Shown piece after piece: positions 1 through 7,402 of a stretch of 33,085 nt of DNA. The stretch's first letter is position 1. Every line of letters starts with the position of its first letter. The stretch is from Mycobacterium asiaticum (GTDB lineage Bacteria; Actinomycetota; Actinomycetes; Mycobacteriales; Mycobacteriaceae). Where the stretch lies: contig NZ_LZKQ01000145.1 in assembly GCF_001668675.1 (NCBI RefSeq), forward strand, positions 1 to 33,085, written 5' to 3'. A program made the position numbers and the translations under genes. Below the pieces are notes generated by a model that worked only from the letters and a program-made list of their open reading frames with translations, was not told the DNA's origin and did not search any database.

Positions 1-1339
1 CCGCCGATTCCGCCGATGCCGGGATTGCCTCCTGCTCCGCCATTGCCCGCGGCCCCGCCGGACCGCCGTCGCCGCCAGCACCGCCGGCCTTACCCACACC
101 GGGCTCGGCGTCGTTGCTCACCTCGGCTCCGCCCTGACCGCCCTTACCGCCAGCCTGGCCGGGCAACGCGCCATTGCCGCCGGCGGTGCCCGCCGTGGCG
201 GTCCCCGACGGCGGGGCATTGTCACCGTCAGCCCCGTTCGCCGCCGGGTTCACCGGTGTCGGGTTCACCCCTGCGGCACCCGCGGCACCATCACCACCGG
301 CACCCCCGGCACCCCCATTGCCGTGACTACCGCCAGCACCACCAGCGCCACCATCGCCGCCGTTCCCCCCACCGACAGCGGTAGCGCTGAACCCCGCACC
401 ACCCGCACCACCGTGACCGCCGGCCACCTTTGACCCCGCCGCACCCGTAGCGCCCGCGGCGGCACCGGGGCCGCCCGCAGCACCGCCCACACCACCGGCA
501 CCGACACCGCCGGCATCGCCACCGACCCCGCCCACACCACCGGTGGTCAGGGCATCACCGGCCCCGCCGGCCCCACCAACACCCGCAATCCCGGAATTAC
601 CGCCAGCACCGCCGGCGCCGCCGCTATAGAACGCCGCCGCCCTAGCCAACCCACCGGCCCCACCGGCCCCGCCGGCACCGGCGGCCAGCGTGTCGGTGCC
701 CCCGCCGCCGAGCCCGCCAATGCCACCGGCCCCGCCAAAACCGCCCAAGATCCCGCCGGTGCCACCTTGTCCACCGGCCCCGCCCGCGGCGCCCGGGGCG
801 CCGGCCCCGCCGGCCCCACCCAAGCCGCCATTGCCGAAGAACCCAGCATCGCCTCCGGCGCCACCGGCCTTACCGATACCGCCAGACCCGCCGTTACCGC
901 CGTTGCCCCACAGAATCCCGCCGGCGCCACCGGCCGCGCCGGTGCCGGGGGCGCCGTTGGTGCCGTCGCCGATCAGCGGACGCCCCAAGAATGCGGTGGT
1001 AGGGCCATTGATGGCACCCAAAACGGATTGCTGCAATGCCTCCAACGGGGACGCGTTGGCCGCCTCAACGGCGGCATAGCTGGCCGCGGCCTGATTCAAC
1101 GCGCGCACCAGGTCGGCTTGAAACAGCGCCGCCTGCGTGGTCAGCGCCTGATATTCCTGGCCATAGCCGGCCAGAAACGATGCGATCGCCGCCGACACCT
1201 CATCCTGCGCCGCTGCAAGCAGCGAGGTCGTCGGTTCCGCCGCTGCGGCGTTGGCGGCGCGCAGCGCCGTCCCCAGGCCCGTCAGATCCTGGGCGGCTGC
1301 CGCCACCGCCTCCGGCGAAACGGTCACGAAGAACGACAT
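1..1339 (-). CDS. PE_PGRS family protein, N-terminal part (runs off the left edge; apparent frameshift)
   Basis: The protein starts [19 protein letters not shown] at the ATG at 1339, the classic PE-domain opening. A helical PE domain of about 95 residues is followed by a short linker with the [20 protein letters not shown] motif and then long Gly-Gly-Ala/Gly-Gly-Asn repeats, the PGRS domain. PE domains direct export through ESX (type VII) systems, and PE_PGRS proteins are usually surface-exposed or secreted. The upstream GGGAG is a reasonable ribosome site. Near the left edge the Gly-rich frame is lost: before position 62 the frame set by the start reads [20 protein letters not shown], while the next frame continues as perfect PGRS ([19 protein letters not shown]). 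A missing base in the C4 run at 53-56 would restore it. This may be a real indel or an assembly error in a repeat. The 3' end is outside the window. Confidence 0.93.
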   Translation of the reverse strand, partial: MSFFVTVSPEAVAAAAQDLTGLGTALRAANAAAAEPTTSLLAAAQDEVSAAIASFLAGYGQEYQALTTQAALFQADLVRALNQAAASYAAVEAANASPLEALQQSVLGAINGPTTAFLGRPLIGDGTNGAPGTGAAGGAGGILWGNGGNGGSGGIGKAGGAGGDAGFFGNGGLGGAGGAGAPGAAGGAGGQGGTGGILGGFGGAGGIGGLGGGGTDTLAAGAGGAGGAGGLARAAAFYSGGAGGAGGNSGIAGVGGAGGAGDALTTGGVGGVGGDAGGVGAGGVGGAAGGPGAAAGATGAAGSKVAGGHGGAGGAGFSATAVGGGNGGDGGAGGAGGSHGNGGAGGAGGDGAAGAAGVNPTPVNPAANGADGDNAPPSGTATAGTAGGNGALPGQAGGKGGQGGAEVSNDAEPGVGKAGGAGGDGGPAGPRAMAEQEAIPASAESA

Positions 1340-1593
1340 GGCTGCTCCCATCGGTAGGGAAAATGCGCGCAATTAGGGACAGCCGCCATGTCACGCACGC
1401 GGCACTCAGAAGACCCACCCGGGCCGATACTTTCGGCAGGAATGATCCCTGGATGTTAGACCCTTGTATTCAGGATGGCGACGAATCCCGGCAAATTGTT
1501 TGATTCAAGTTCACCTCGAATCAATTCCGCCTGCAAACCGCGCATCCGCAAAACTCAAACCCCGTGCAGCGCAATATCTTTCCACGCAGCGCA

Positions 1594-1599
1594 TAGCGT
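1594..1599 (+). promoter_or_regulatory. -10 hexamer TAGCGT for leaderless ppk2
   Basis: TAGCGT fits the mycobacterial -10 pattern TANNNT and ends 6 nt before the ATG at 1606, so transcription would begin at or next to the start codon. No convincing Shine-Dalgarno is needed in that case. The rest of the 266-bp gap up to the PE_PGRS gene shows no gene. Confidence 0.55.
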
Positions 1600-1605
1600 G
1601 GAGTC

Positions 1606-2484
1606 ATGGCAGAGATTGATCTGGATACGCTTTCGACGCCCGAGCACGGCTACACCGTCGACGACGAGGATGACGACGAACCGGTCCTGCTGGACCGGGA
1701 CGGCAAACCCGTCGAGACCTGGCGCGAGCGCTATCCCTACGACCACCGGATGCCGCGCGACGAATACGAGTGGCTCAAACGACGGCTGCAGATCGAATTG
1801 CTGAAGTTGCAGAACAACAGCCGGAGCACCGGCACCCGGCACCTGATTCTGTTCGAGGGTCGCGACGCCGCTGGCAAGGGCGGCACCATCCAGCGATTCA
1901 TGGAGCACCTGAATCCCCGGACGGCGCGGGTGGTGGCGCTGGCGAAGCCATCAGAGCGCGAACAGACGCAGTGGTATTTCCAGCGCTACATCACTCACCT
2001 GCCGGCCGCGGGCGAGATGGTGCTGTTCGACCGCTCTTGGTACAACCGCGCCGGCGTGGAGAAGGTGATGGGATTCTGCACCCCCGAGCAGCACGCTGAA
2101 TTTCTGGAACAGGCACCGGCATTGGAGAAGCTTCTGGTCAAAGACGGAATCAAGCTCACCAAGCTGTGGTTCTCGGTGTCCCCACACGAGCAGCGCACCA
2201 GGTTCGCCATACGTCTTATCGACCCCGTCAAGCAATGGAAATTCTCGCCGATGGACATGGAGTCGGTGAACCGGTGGGACGCCTACACGGCCGCGAAAGA
2301 AGAAATGTTCGCCGCGACCGACACCGACTTCGCGCCGTGGATCGTGGTGAAAAGCAATGACAAGAAGCGCGCCCGCATCAACGCGATGCGACACCTGCTC
2401 GACAAGTTCGACTACGAGGACAAGGACCACGAGCTGGTGGGCGTGCCTGACCCGCTGATCGTCGGCCGTGCGCTGGAAGACTAA
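1606..2484 (+). CDS. ppk2: Polyphosphate kinase 2 family protein (PPK2)
   Basis: This 292-residue protein belongs to the PPK2 family, cytosolic kinases that move phosphate between inorganic polyphosphate and nucleotides, setting GTP/ATP and polyphosphate levels. Visible motifs are the Walker A loop FEGRDAAGKGGT near residues 83-94, the Walker B/lid segment LFDRSWYNRAGVEKVMGFC near 140-158, and the downstream WFSVS and PVKQWKFSPMD stretches, all hallmarks of the family. The first 50 residues are an acidic extension (DDEDDDEP) ahead of the RDEYEWLKRRLQIELLKLQ helix. Length is usual for a one-domain PPK2. The ATG at 1606 is chosen because a -10 hexamer lies 6 nt upstream. It stands alone between a divergent PE_PGRS gene and a hydrolase. 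Nucleotide preference (GDP or ADP) cannot be read from the sequence. Confidence 0.93.
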   Translation: MAEIDLDTLSTPEHGYTVDDEDDDEPVLLDRDGKPVETWRERYPYDHRMPRDEYEWLKRRLQIELLKLQNNSRSTGTRHLILFEGRDAAGKGGTIQRFMEHLNPRTARVVALAKPSEREQTQWYFQRYITHLPAAGEMVLFDRSWYNRAGVEKVMGFCTPEQHAEFLEQAPALEKLLVKDGIKLTKLWFSVSPHEQRTRFAIRLIDPVKQWKFSPMDMESVNRWDAYTAAKEEMFAATDTDFAPWIVVKSNDKKRARINAMRHLLDKFDYEDKDHELVGVPDPLIVGRALED

Positions 2485-2514
2485 CCGTCCAAGAACTACA
2501 TTTTCACTCAGTGG

Positions 2515-2520
2515 TAATAT
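2515..2520 (+). promoter_or_regulatory. -10 hexamer TAATAT, leaderless promoter
   Basis: TAATAT ends 7 nt before the ATG at 2528, the spacing expected for a leaderless mycobacterial transcript. That ATG opens a 10-codon ORF that overlaps the next gene. Confidence 0.6.
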
Positions 2521-2527
2521 TGTTCTC

Positions 2528-2560
2528 ATGTTTCAGCAACACCCTTGCGACGCGCCATGA
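2528..2560 (+). CDS. Leaderless upstream peptide MFQQHPCDAP
   Basis: An ATG sits exactly where transcription should start and opens a 10-codon ORF. Its TGA shares bases with the ATG at 2557 (ATGA overlap), the in-frame ATG of the serine hydrolase. No Shine-Dalgarno is visible before 2557, so ribosomes finishing this peptide may re-initiate on the hydrolase. That the peptide is translated is inferred from layout; its sequence resembles no family I know. Confidence 0.45.
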   Translation: MFQQHPCDAP

Positions 2561-3816
2561 CGCTCCTGGAGAGCGGTAACGGACTGCCCGCGCATGTACA
2601 AGGCGCCGCGGACCCGAGGTTCGGTTGCGCCGTAAGCACTTTCGCGAAGATCTTCTCCGGCGGCCCGCGCTTCGGCGGCGGCGCCCTGTCGGTCTACGTG
2701 GACGGCGAGCCCGTCGTCGACGTCTGGACCGGGTGGTCGGATCGACACGGTGACGTGCCCTGGTCAGCGAACACCGGCGCCATGGTGTTCTCCGCGAGCA
2801 AGGGAGTGGCCGCCACCGTCCTACATCGCCTGGTTGACCGCGGCAAGCTTTCCTACGACGCGCCCGTCGCGGAGTATTGGCCCGAGTTCGGCGCCAACGG
2901 CAAGTCCGAGATCACGGTGCGCGACATGCTGGCGCACAAATCCGGCCTGTCACACCTGCAAGGGGTCAGCAAGGAAGAGTTGCTCGACCACCGGCTGATG
3001 GAAGAGCGCATGGCCGCGGCACCGGTCGACCGGCATGCCGGCAGGGCCGCCTATCACGCATTCACCTACGGCTGGCTCACGTCGGGATTGGCCCGCGCGA
3101 TCACCGGCAAGGGGATGCGCGAGTTGTTCCGCACCGAGATAGCCCAAACGCTGGACACCGACGGGCTGCACCTCGGGCGTCCGCCCGCCGGGGCTCCCAC
3201 CAAAGCGGCGCAGATCATGTTCCCCCAGACCACCCGCGCCAACCCGTTGTTCGACCTATTGGCACCCCGACTCGCGGAATTGCCGGTGGCAGGTGGTCTG
3301 GGTGCGATGTACGTCCCCGGGATCACCTCGCTGATCCAGGGCGACACGCCCTTCCTGGACAGCGAGATTCCGTCGGTGAACGCGGTCGTGACGGCGCGCG
3401 GGCTGGCCAAGATGTACGGCGCGTTGGCCAACGACGGTCGGGTAGCCCAAACCCAGTTGCTGTCTACGGAATTGGCGGCGGGGCTGCTGGGCAAGACCAG
3501 CTTGCGCCCCGACCTGAACCTGATCGTGCCGATGTCGTTCAACCTCGGCTACCACGGATCACCGGTGCCCGGTCTCCTCCGCGGCTACGGGCACGCCGGC
3601 CTGGGCGGCACCATCGGCTGGGCCGACCCGGTCACCAAGAGCTCCTTCGCGTTCGTGCACAACCGGCTGGTCACCCCGATCCTGTTGGACCAGATCCTGT
3701 TCGTGCCGCTGATCCTGCCTATCCGGCGGGCAACCACCGCAGTCCACCAACGCGGCTTCACCGCGGTGCCGAACCTGGGCGCGCCGTATCAGACGGCTTT
3801 GGTCGCACCGACGTAG
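2557..3816 (+). CDS. Serine hydrolase, beta-lactamase class C / family VIII esterase fold
   Basis: The predicted 419-residue protein has the serine beta-lactamase/penicillin-binding fold used by mycobacterial Lip-type esterases. From the ATG at 2557 the SxxK motif is SASK near residues 79-82, with the nucleophilic Ser first. The Tyr motif is YGW near 171-173, and the third box is HAG near 346-348 within GYGHAGLGGTIGW. This combination points to an ester or lipid hydrolase rather than a true beta-lactamase. No signal peptide is seen. An in-frame TTG at 2545 would add four residues; the ATG is preferred because it overlaps the stop of a leaderless upstream peptide. The 3' end overlaps the convergent porin gene by 28 bp. 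The natural substrate is unknown. Confidence 0.88.
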   Translation: MTLLESGNGLPAHVQGAADPRFGCAVSTFAKIFSGGPRFGGGALSVYVDGEPVVDVWTGWSDRHGDVPWSANTGAMVFSASKGVAATVLHRLVDRGKLSYDAPVAEYWPEFGANGKSEITVRDMLAHKSGLSHLQGVSKEELLDHRLMEERMAAAPVDRHAGRAAYHAFTYGWLTSGLARAITGKGMRELFRTEIAQTLDTDGLHLGRPPAGAPTKAAQIMFPQTTRANPLFDLLAPRLAELPVAGGLGAMYVPGITSLIQGDTPFLDSEIPSVNAVVTARGLAKMYGALANDGRVAQTQLLSTELAAGLLGKTSLRPDLNLIVPMSFNLGYHGSPVPGLLRGYGHAGLGGTIGWADPVTKSSFAFVHNRLVTPILLDQILFVPLILPIRRATTAVHQRGFTAVPNLGAPYQTALVAPT

Positions 3817-4487
3817 GAGAGCACCACGTCGGATTCATCGGTGATCCGGGTCAGCGTCGAGTAGGAGCGAACGAACGACTGTCCGACGCATCCGTCGATC
3901 TTCATGTGGAACTCGCTGATCATGATCCACGGATTGGGACCCTTGAATTCTTTCCTGACCACCGGCACCACCACCACGAATCCCGGCTTCATCCCGACGC
4001 TGACCACTCCGTTGTACGGCGTACTGATCAGCGGCAGGAGTTGGAACGGCTCGCCGGGCCCGAACGGCACCACCGCGCCGAGCGAGGGAGTAACGCCCCC
4101 GCCGTTGGCCATCGTGACGCCGTTGGCTGTGCTCATGTCGATGCCGCAACCGATTTCGTACCCCACTTCGAGAACGCCGTGCGGGGTTTCCGGACCGGTC
4201 AGGGAGGCGACGAATATCCCGCTGGACAGGTATTCGCGAGACGACGCGGCGGTGGTCAACGGCGCCACCGGTACGTGCTTCTCGTCCCTAGCCCCGAGCG
4301 CGAGGGTCCAGCCGTCAGGCGTCGTCACCCGGGCGGGCACACCGGGTGGTACCGCGCCGTCGGCCGACGACGCGACGCCGACCGGCTGCGAGACGGGATC
4401 GGCCGCCGCCGACGGAGAGGTCACTGGTAGCGCCAGACAGACAGCGAGAACCGCAGCACGACGAACGACCGCGGACATGCGCACCAC
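3789..4487 (-). CDS. MspA-family porin-like secreted protein
   Basis: This 232-residue exported protein carries an N-terminal signal peptide: Arg residues, a hydrophobic run AAVLAVCLALPV and a likely cleavage after SAAA. The mature part holds the MspA-family pattern LEVGYEIGCGIDMST, the central GVTPSLGAV and FKGPNPWIMIS segments, and the C-terminal IDGCVGQSFVRSYSTLTR. MspA proteins form octameric beta-barrel channels through the mycobacterial outer membrane for small hydrophilic solutes. This member belongs to a divergent branch with two Cys residues (GCG and DGC) that could form a disulfide; whether it makes an open pore is not evident. The GTG at 4487 follows a -10 TAGCGT by 7 nt; an ATG three codons later is the alternative. 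The gene ends inside the convergent hydrolase gene. Confidence 0.85.
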   Translation of the reverse strand: MVRMSAVVRRAAVLAVCLALPVTSPSAAADPVSQPVGVASSADGAVPPGVPARVTTPDGWTLALGARDEKHVPVAPLTTAASSREYLSSGIFVASLTGPETPHGVLEVGYEIGCGIDMSTANGVTMANGGGVTPSLGAVVPFGPGEPFQLLPLISTPYNGVVSVGMKPGFVVVVPVVRKEFKGPNPWIMISEFHMKIDGCVGQSFVRSYSTLTRITDESDVVLSYVGATKAV

Positions 4488-4494
4488 GGGCTAC

Positions 4495-4500
4495 ACGCTA
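4495..4500 (-). promoter_or_regulatory. -10 hexamer TAGCGT (minus strand) for the MspA-like gene
   Basis: On the minus strand TAGCGT is followed by 7 nt (GTAGCCC) and then the GTG at 4487, the layout of a leaderless transcript. The same hexamer precedes ppk2 and the HD-domain gene. Confidence 0.55.
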
Positions 4501-4665
4501 GGTACCGTCCGAGCCGGTGCGGGCTTTGCTAGCTAACCCAATCGGAGTTGTTGCGCGTTTGTAGCCGGTTTGCGACGAAGACTCGGCAGGCTCAGATTGC
4601 ATCACCGTTTCGCGAGTAAGCTCAGGAATGGCCAGTCATTCGCGCCAGAGCAGAGGGGGCGGCCG

Positions 4666-4938
4666 ATGAGCCTTCAGAAATTTGCAGCGGGAATTGCTGC
4701 TGGCCTGATTGGACTGGCGGCCGCGATCGGCAGTGCCGGCGCCGCGAACGCGGACCCCGATGACGCGGTGCCACCGATAATTGATGACTACATCATCGTC
4801 ATCAACCCGCAGCTGGCTCAGGATCCCCGTTCCACCGACACCCCCAACAACTTCGGCGTCCCGGGCGCCAAGGACTGGACCGGCAGCGGAATGTTCTGCC
4901 AGAACCGAAACGCCAACTGCAAGAAGATGGGCTTCTAG
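4666..4938 (+). CDS. Small secreted protein with C-terminal cysteine pair
   Basis: This 90-residue protein has a signal peptide (KFAAGIAAGLIGLAAAIGSAGAANA, likely cleaved after ANA before DPDD). The mature peptide of about 60 residues is acidic at first, has an IIDDYIIVINPQ stretch, and ends in FCQNRNANCKKMGF, where two Cys six residues apart could form a disulfide loop. I do not recognise the family; it has the look of the small secreted proteins common in mycobacteria. The ATG at 4666 is chosen for the purine-rich AGAGGGGG about 7 nt upstream and because the signal peptide begins there; the open frame extends upstream to 4570 but that part is Arg-rich and unlikely to be translated. It stands between the divergent MspA-like gene and the SDR gene. 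Confidence 0.75.
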   Translation: MSLQKFAAGIAAGLIGLAAAIGSAGAANADPDDAVPPIIDDYIIVINPQLAQDPRSTDTPNNFGVPGAKDWTGSGMFCQNRNANCKKMGF

Positions 4939-5020
4939 TCCAGCGAAATCGGCTGCCGGACAAGGCAATCAGTAGTTCGGTGTAGTCTCGTGATGACTGC
5001 GACCGGAAGGATCTCCTGTT

Positions 5021-5857
5021 TTGTCCACCTGGCTCATCACCGGTTGTTCGACGGGGCTCGGTCGCGCCCTCGCCGAGGCCGTCATCGACAAAGGACACAA
5101 CGCGGTCGTGACGGCCCGCGACATCGACAGCGTGAAGGACCTCGCGGACGCAGTTCCCGAGCGGGTGCTCGCGGCGACGCTGGACGTGACCGAGCCGGAG
5201 CAGATCGACAAGGCGGTGCGCGAGGCGCAGGAGCGCTTCGTTGATATCGACGTGCTGGTCAACAACGCCGGCTACGGGTACCGCGCCGCCGTCGAAGAGG
5301 GTGAGGACGACAAGGTTCGCGCCCTGTTCGAAACGCACTTCTTCGGCACGGTCGCGATGATCAAGGCCGTCCTGCCGGCCATGCGTGCCCGCGGTTCCGG
5401 CGCCATCGTCAACATCTCCTCGATCGGCGCGCAGTTGACGCCGGTGGGATCGGGCTATTACTCGGCGGCCAAGGCCGCGGTCGAAGGTATGAGCGGCGCG
5501 CTGCACGGCGAGCTTGCGCCGCTGGGGATTTCGGTCACCGTGGTCGAGCCCGGCGCTTTCCGTACCGATTTCGCCGGGCGCTCGCTGACGCAGTCGGACA
5601 CTGTCATCGATGACTACGCCGAGACCGCGGGACGCCGCCGCAAAGAAAACGACACCATGCACGGTCACCAGACCGGTGATCCCGCCAAGGCGGCAGCAGC
5701 GATCATCGCCGCGGTGGAAGCGAACGAGCCCCCCGCATTCCTGCTACTTGGCCAGGACGCGCTGTTCTCCTACCGGCATATCGCCGAGCGGCGCGCCAAG
5801 GAGATCGCCGCTTGGGAGGGCCTCAGCGCGGGCACATGTCTGGACGACTGTACGTAA
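5021..5857 (+). CDS. Short-chain dehydrogenase/reductase (classical SDR)
   Basis: This 278-residue NAD(P)-dependent oxidoreductase has the Rossmann motif TGCSTGLG at 7-14, the NNAG structural motif at 81-84, catalytic Ser in NISSIG near 134 and the YxxxK pair Tyr147/Lys151. An Arg at 33 (TARD) after beta-strand 2 favours NADP(H). The C-terminal region with GDPAKAAAAIIAAVEANEPP is typical of the oxidoreductase/SDR subgroup widespread in actinobacteria, whose substrates are mostly unassigned. The start is a TTG at 5021, placed 9 nt after GGAAGGA, a strong ribosome site; the protein's first residues (STWLITG) match the expected beta-strand 1, so a longer start is not needed. A TAGTCT hexamer at 4983-4988 is a candidate -10. 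It is convergent with the DoxX gene. Confidence 0.9.
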   Translation: MSTWLITGCSTGLGRALAEAVIDKGHNAVVTARDIDSVKDLADAVPERVLAATLDVTEPEQIDKAVREAQERFVDIDVLVNNAGYGYRAAVEEGEDDKVRALFETHFFGTVAMIKAVLPAMRARGSGAIVNISSIGAQLTPVGSGYYSAAKAAVEGMSGALHGELAPLGISVTVVEPGAFRTDFAGRSLTQSDTVIDDYAETAGRRRKENDTMHGHQTGDPAKAAAAIIAAVEANEPPAFLLLGQDALFSYRHIAERRAKEIAAWEGLSAGTCLDDCT

Positions 5858-5861
5858 AGCC

Positions 5862-6290
5862 TTACCGGCGTTTAACATTCGTGACGAGCAGAGCGTCCAG
5901 CGAGTACCTTCCCGCACCAAGGAACACCAGCAGGAAGAAGCCGAAGCAGTAGAGGATGGCCAGGGTCCCACCGTTGCCGCCGGGCGGGTCGCCGATGGGC
6001 CATAGGGCGTGCGGTTGGTGCATCCAGAAATAGGCGACCGCCATCGTGCCGGACGCGAAGAACGCCGCGATCCGGGTGAACAGGCCCGCCGCCACAAACA
6101 ATCCGGTGGTGAATTCGATGACCCCGGCGTACCAACCGGGCCATTGCAGGACCGGGATGTCCTGGCCAATCGGGACGGGCCAATCGAACAGAATCATGGA
6201 GCCGTGGCCGGCAAACAAGAGCCCGTAGACCAATCAAAACAGGCTCAGCACCGCAGGCGAATAGCCGGTGAGGCGTTGGTCGAGGTTCAT
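5862..6290 (-). pseudogene. DoxX-family membrane protein, interrupted by an in-frame TGA
   Basis: From the ATG at 6290 the frame reads MNLDQRLTGYSPAVLSLF, then TGA at 6236-6234, then LVYGLLFAGHGSMILFDWP and on to 5862. The whole reads as one DoxX protein of about 142 residues with four membrane helices, a family linked to redox and electron-transfer functions. The expected codon at the stop is Arg (CGA), one transition from TGA. The ATG is supported by a -10 TAGGGT 7 nt upstream, so this is probably the original start. A TTG immediately after the stop (6233) could allow re-initiation and give a 123-residue protein missing 19 residues. I call it a probable pseudogene; a functional shortened form or a sequencing error are the alternatives. 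Confidence 0.75.
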
Positions 6291-6297
6291 ACGACCC

Positions 6298-6303
6298 ACC
6301 CTA
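6298..6303 (-). promoter_or_regulatory. -10 hexamer TAGGGT (minus strand) for the DoxX gene
   Basis: TAGGGT on the minus strand is followed by 7 nt and the ATG at 6290, matching the leaderless layout seen elsewhere. It supports 6290 as the original DoxX start. Confidence 0.5.
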
Positions 6304-6376
6304 CGATCGTGACGGACGGCCTAAATGGTGGGATGCATGTCCCTTACGCCACTCACGGTCGGGGCCGAGCACCCAA

Positions 6377-6382
6377 TAGCGT
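6377..6382 (+). promoter_or_regulatory. -10 hexamer TAGCGT for the HD-domain gene
   Basis: TAGCGT ends 7 nt before the ATG at 6390 and no Shine-Dalgarno is present, which supports a leaderless mRNA and decides the start of the HD gene against the in-frame ATG at 6333. Confidence 0.5.
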
Positions 6383-6389
6383 CCACGAC

Positions 6390-7025
6390 ATGCAAACGAT
6401 TCCCGGCCTTGTCGATTCCGCGGTAGCTCGGGCCGCGCTTCAGCTGGCCCAATCCACCGAGCCCACATCGGTTTTTAATCACAGCGTGCGCAGCTACCTG
6501 TTCGCCGAGCTGCTCGCCGCCCGCGATGGCCTCAGCCCGCAAACCGATTACGACAGCGAAACCCTGTTCCTGGGGTCCGTCCTGCACGACCTCGGCGCCG
6601 GGACCGCCGCTGCCGGCAAGGAACGCTTCGAGGTCGAAGGTGCCGACCTGGCAGCGACCCTGCTGACCGAACACGGTTGTGACCGTGCGGTAGTGGATGC
6701 CGTGTGGGAGGCCATCGCGCTGCACAGCTCCATGGGAATCGCACACCGCCGCGGGCCGATCTGTTATCTGGTCAGCGGCGGGGTAGGCATCGACTTCGGC
6801 CGCAACGCCGACTTCATCGACGACCAGGCCGCCGAGGCCATCCACTCTCGGTACCCGCGGCTGGCCATGGCCACAACGTTGGTGGACGCCATCGCCGCAC
6901 ATGCCCAGCGCAGCCCGGACGCGGGAATGCCCTACACCATGGGCGGTGAGGTCTTGCGCGAACGGCGCAGTGGGGCGATCACCATGCTCGAGCACATGGC
7001 CGCGGCCGGCCGGTGGGGTAGCTGA
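6390..7025 (+). CDS. HD-domain protein, cyanamide hydratase/Ddi2-like
   Basis: This 211-residue protein is a metal-binding HD-domain enzyme. The likely metal ligands are His31 (FNHSVRSYLFAELL), the His66-Asp67 doublet (GSVLHDLGAG) and His112 (AIALHSS). The FNHSVRSY and FEVEGADLAATLL segments match the subgroup that includes fungal cyanamide hydratases and yeast Ddi2/3, rather than the (p)ppGpp or cyclic-di-GMP hydrolases. The bacterial members have no agreed substrate, so only a metal-dependent hydrolase or hydratase role is claimed. The start at 6390 follows a leaderless-type promoter; ATG at 6333 would add 19 residues of low similarity. The gene is divergent from the DoxX gene and lies 53 bp before the SMR pump gene. 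Confidence 0.82.
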   Translation: MQTIPGLVDSAVARAALQLAQSTEPTSVFNHSVRSYLFAELLAARDGLSPQTDYDSETLFLGSVLHDLGAGTAAAGKERFEVEGADLAATLLTEHGCDRAVVDAVWEAIALHSSMGIAHRRGPICYLVSGGVGIDFGRNADFIDDQAAEAIHSRYPRLAMATTLVDAIAAHAQRSPDAGMPYTMGGEVLRERRSGAITMLEHMAAAGRWGS

Positions 7026-7040
7026 CCAGACCCGCAGAGC

Positions 7041-7073
7041 CCTCGTGTACATGTACAGATGCACACGAGGAGA
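7041..7073 (+). promoter_or_regulatory. Hairpin and palindrome covering the SMR ribosome site
   Basis: CCTCGTGT (7041-7048) pairs perfectly with ACACGAGG (7063-7070), and the right arm overlaps the Shine-Dalgarno GAGGAGA of the SMR gene. Inside lies a perfect 12-bp palindrome TGTACATGTACA (7046-7057). As RNA the outer stem would hide the ribosome site; as DNA the palindrome could be a TetR-type operator. Mycobacterial mmr is known to be controlled by a TetR repressor, but no such gene is adjacent here. It does not match the guanidine riboswitch classes I know. Confidence 0.5.
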
Positions 7074-7078
7074 CCACA

Positions 7079-7402
7079 TTGGCATACCTGTACCTGCTCG
7101 TCGCCATCTTCGCCGAGGTGGTGGCCACCAGCCTGCTCAAGAGCACCGACGGCTTCAGTCGGCTATGGCCGACAGTGGCCTGCCTGCTGGGGTATGCAGT
7201 CGCGTTCGCCTTACTCGCGCTGTCGATCTCGCGCGGCATGCAGACCGACGTCGCCTACGCGCTGTGGTCGGCGATAGGCACGGCCGCGATCGTGTTGATC
7301 GCGGTGATGTTCCTGGGCTCCCCCATCTCGACCGCAAAGGTGATCGGCGTCGGACTGATCATTGCCGGCGTCGTCACACTCAATCTCGGTGGCGCCCACT
7401 GA
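7079..7402 (+). CDS. mmr: Small multidrug resistance (SMR) efflux protein
   Basis: This 107-residue inner-membrane protein has four hydrophobic helices and the SMR signature AYLYLLVAIFAEVVATSLLKSTDGF. Glu13 is the equivalent of the proton/drug-coupling Glu14 of EmrE, and the second signature PTVACLLGYAVAFALLALSI and the AYALWSAIGTAAIV segment are intact. Such proteins work as antiparallel dimers that exchange protons for lipophilic cations such as quaternary ammonium dyes; the mycobacterial member is Mmr. The TTG at 7079 is used because GAGGAGA lies just upstream and the first helix begins there. A hairpin that hides this ribosome site suggests control at translation or by a DNA-binding repressor. 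The 3' end overlaps the convergent hydrolase gene by 23 bp. Confidence 0.92.
   Translation: MAYLYLLVAIFAEVVATSLLKSTDGFSRLWPTVACLLGYAVAFALLALSISRGMQTDVAYALWSAIGTAAIVLIAVMFLGSPISTAKVIGVGLIIAGVVTLNLGGAH

Noticed and set aside
16..384. Plus-strand Pro/Arg-rich open frame
   Set aside because: It is the antisense of the PGRS Gly-rich repeat; composition alone keeps it open.
1..960. Repeats resembling a CRISPR or satellite array
   Set aside because: The repeats are codon-level Gly-Gly-Ala units of the PGRS domain, with no fixed repeat length or unique spacers.
2877..4430. 517-residue plus-strand open frame
   Set aside because: It is a shadow over the serine hydrolase and porin genes, with Arg/Gly/His-rich low-quality composition and no motifs.
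7041..7073. Guanidine riboswitch before the SMR gene
   Set aside because: The stem is there but the conserved guanidine riboswitch sequences I know are not; only a hairpin and palindrome are claimed.
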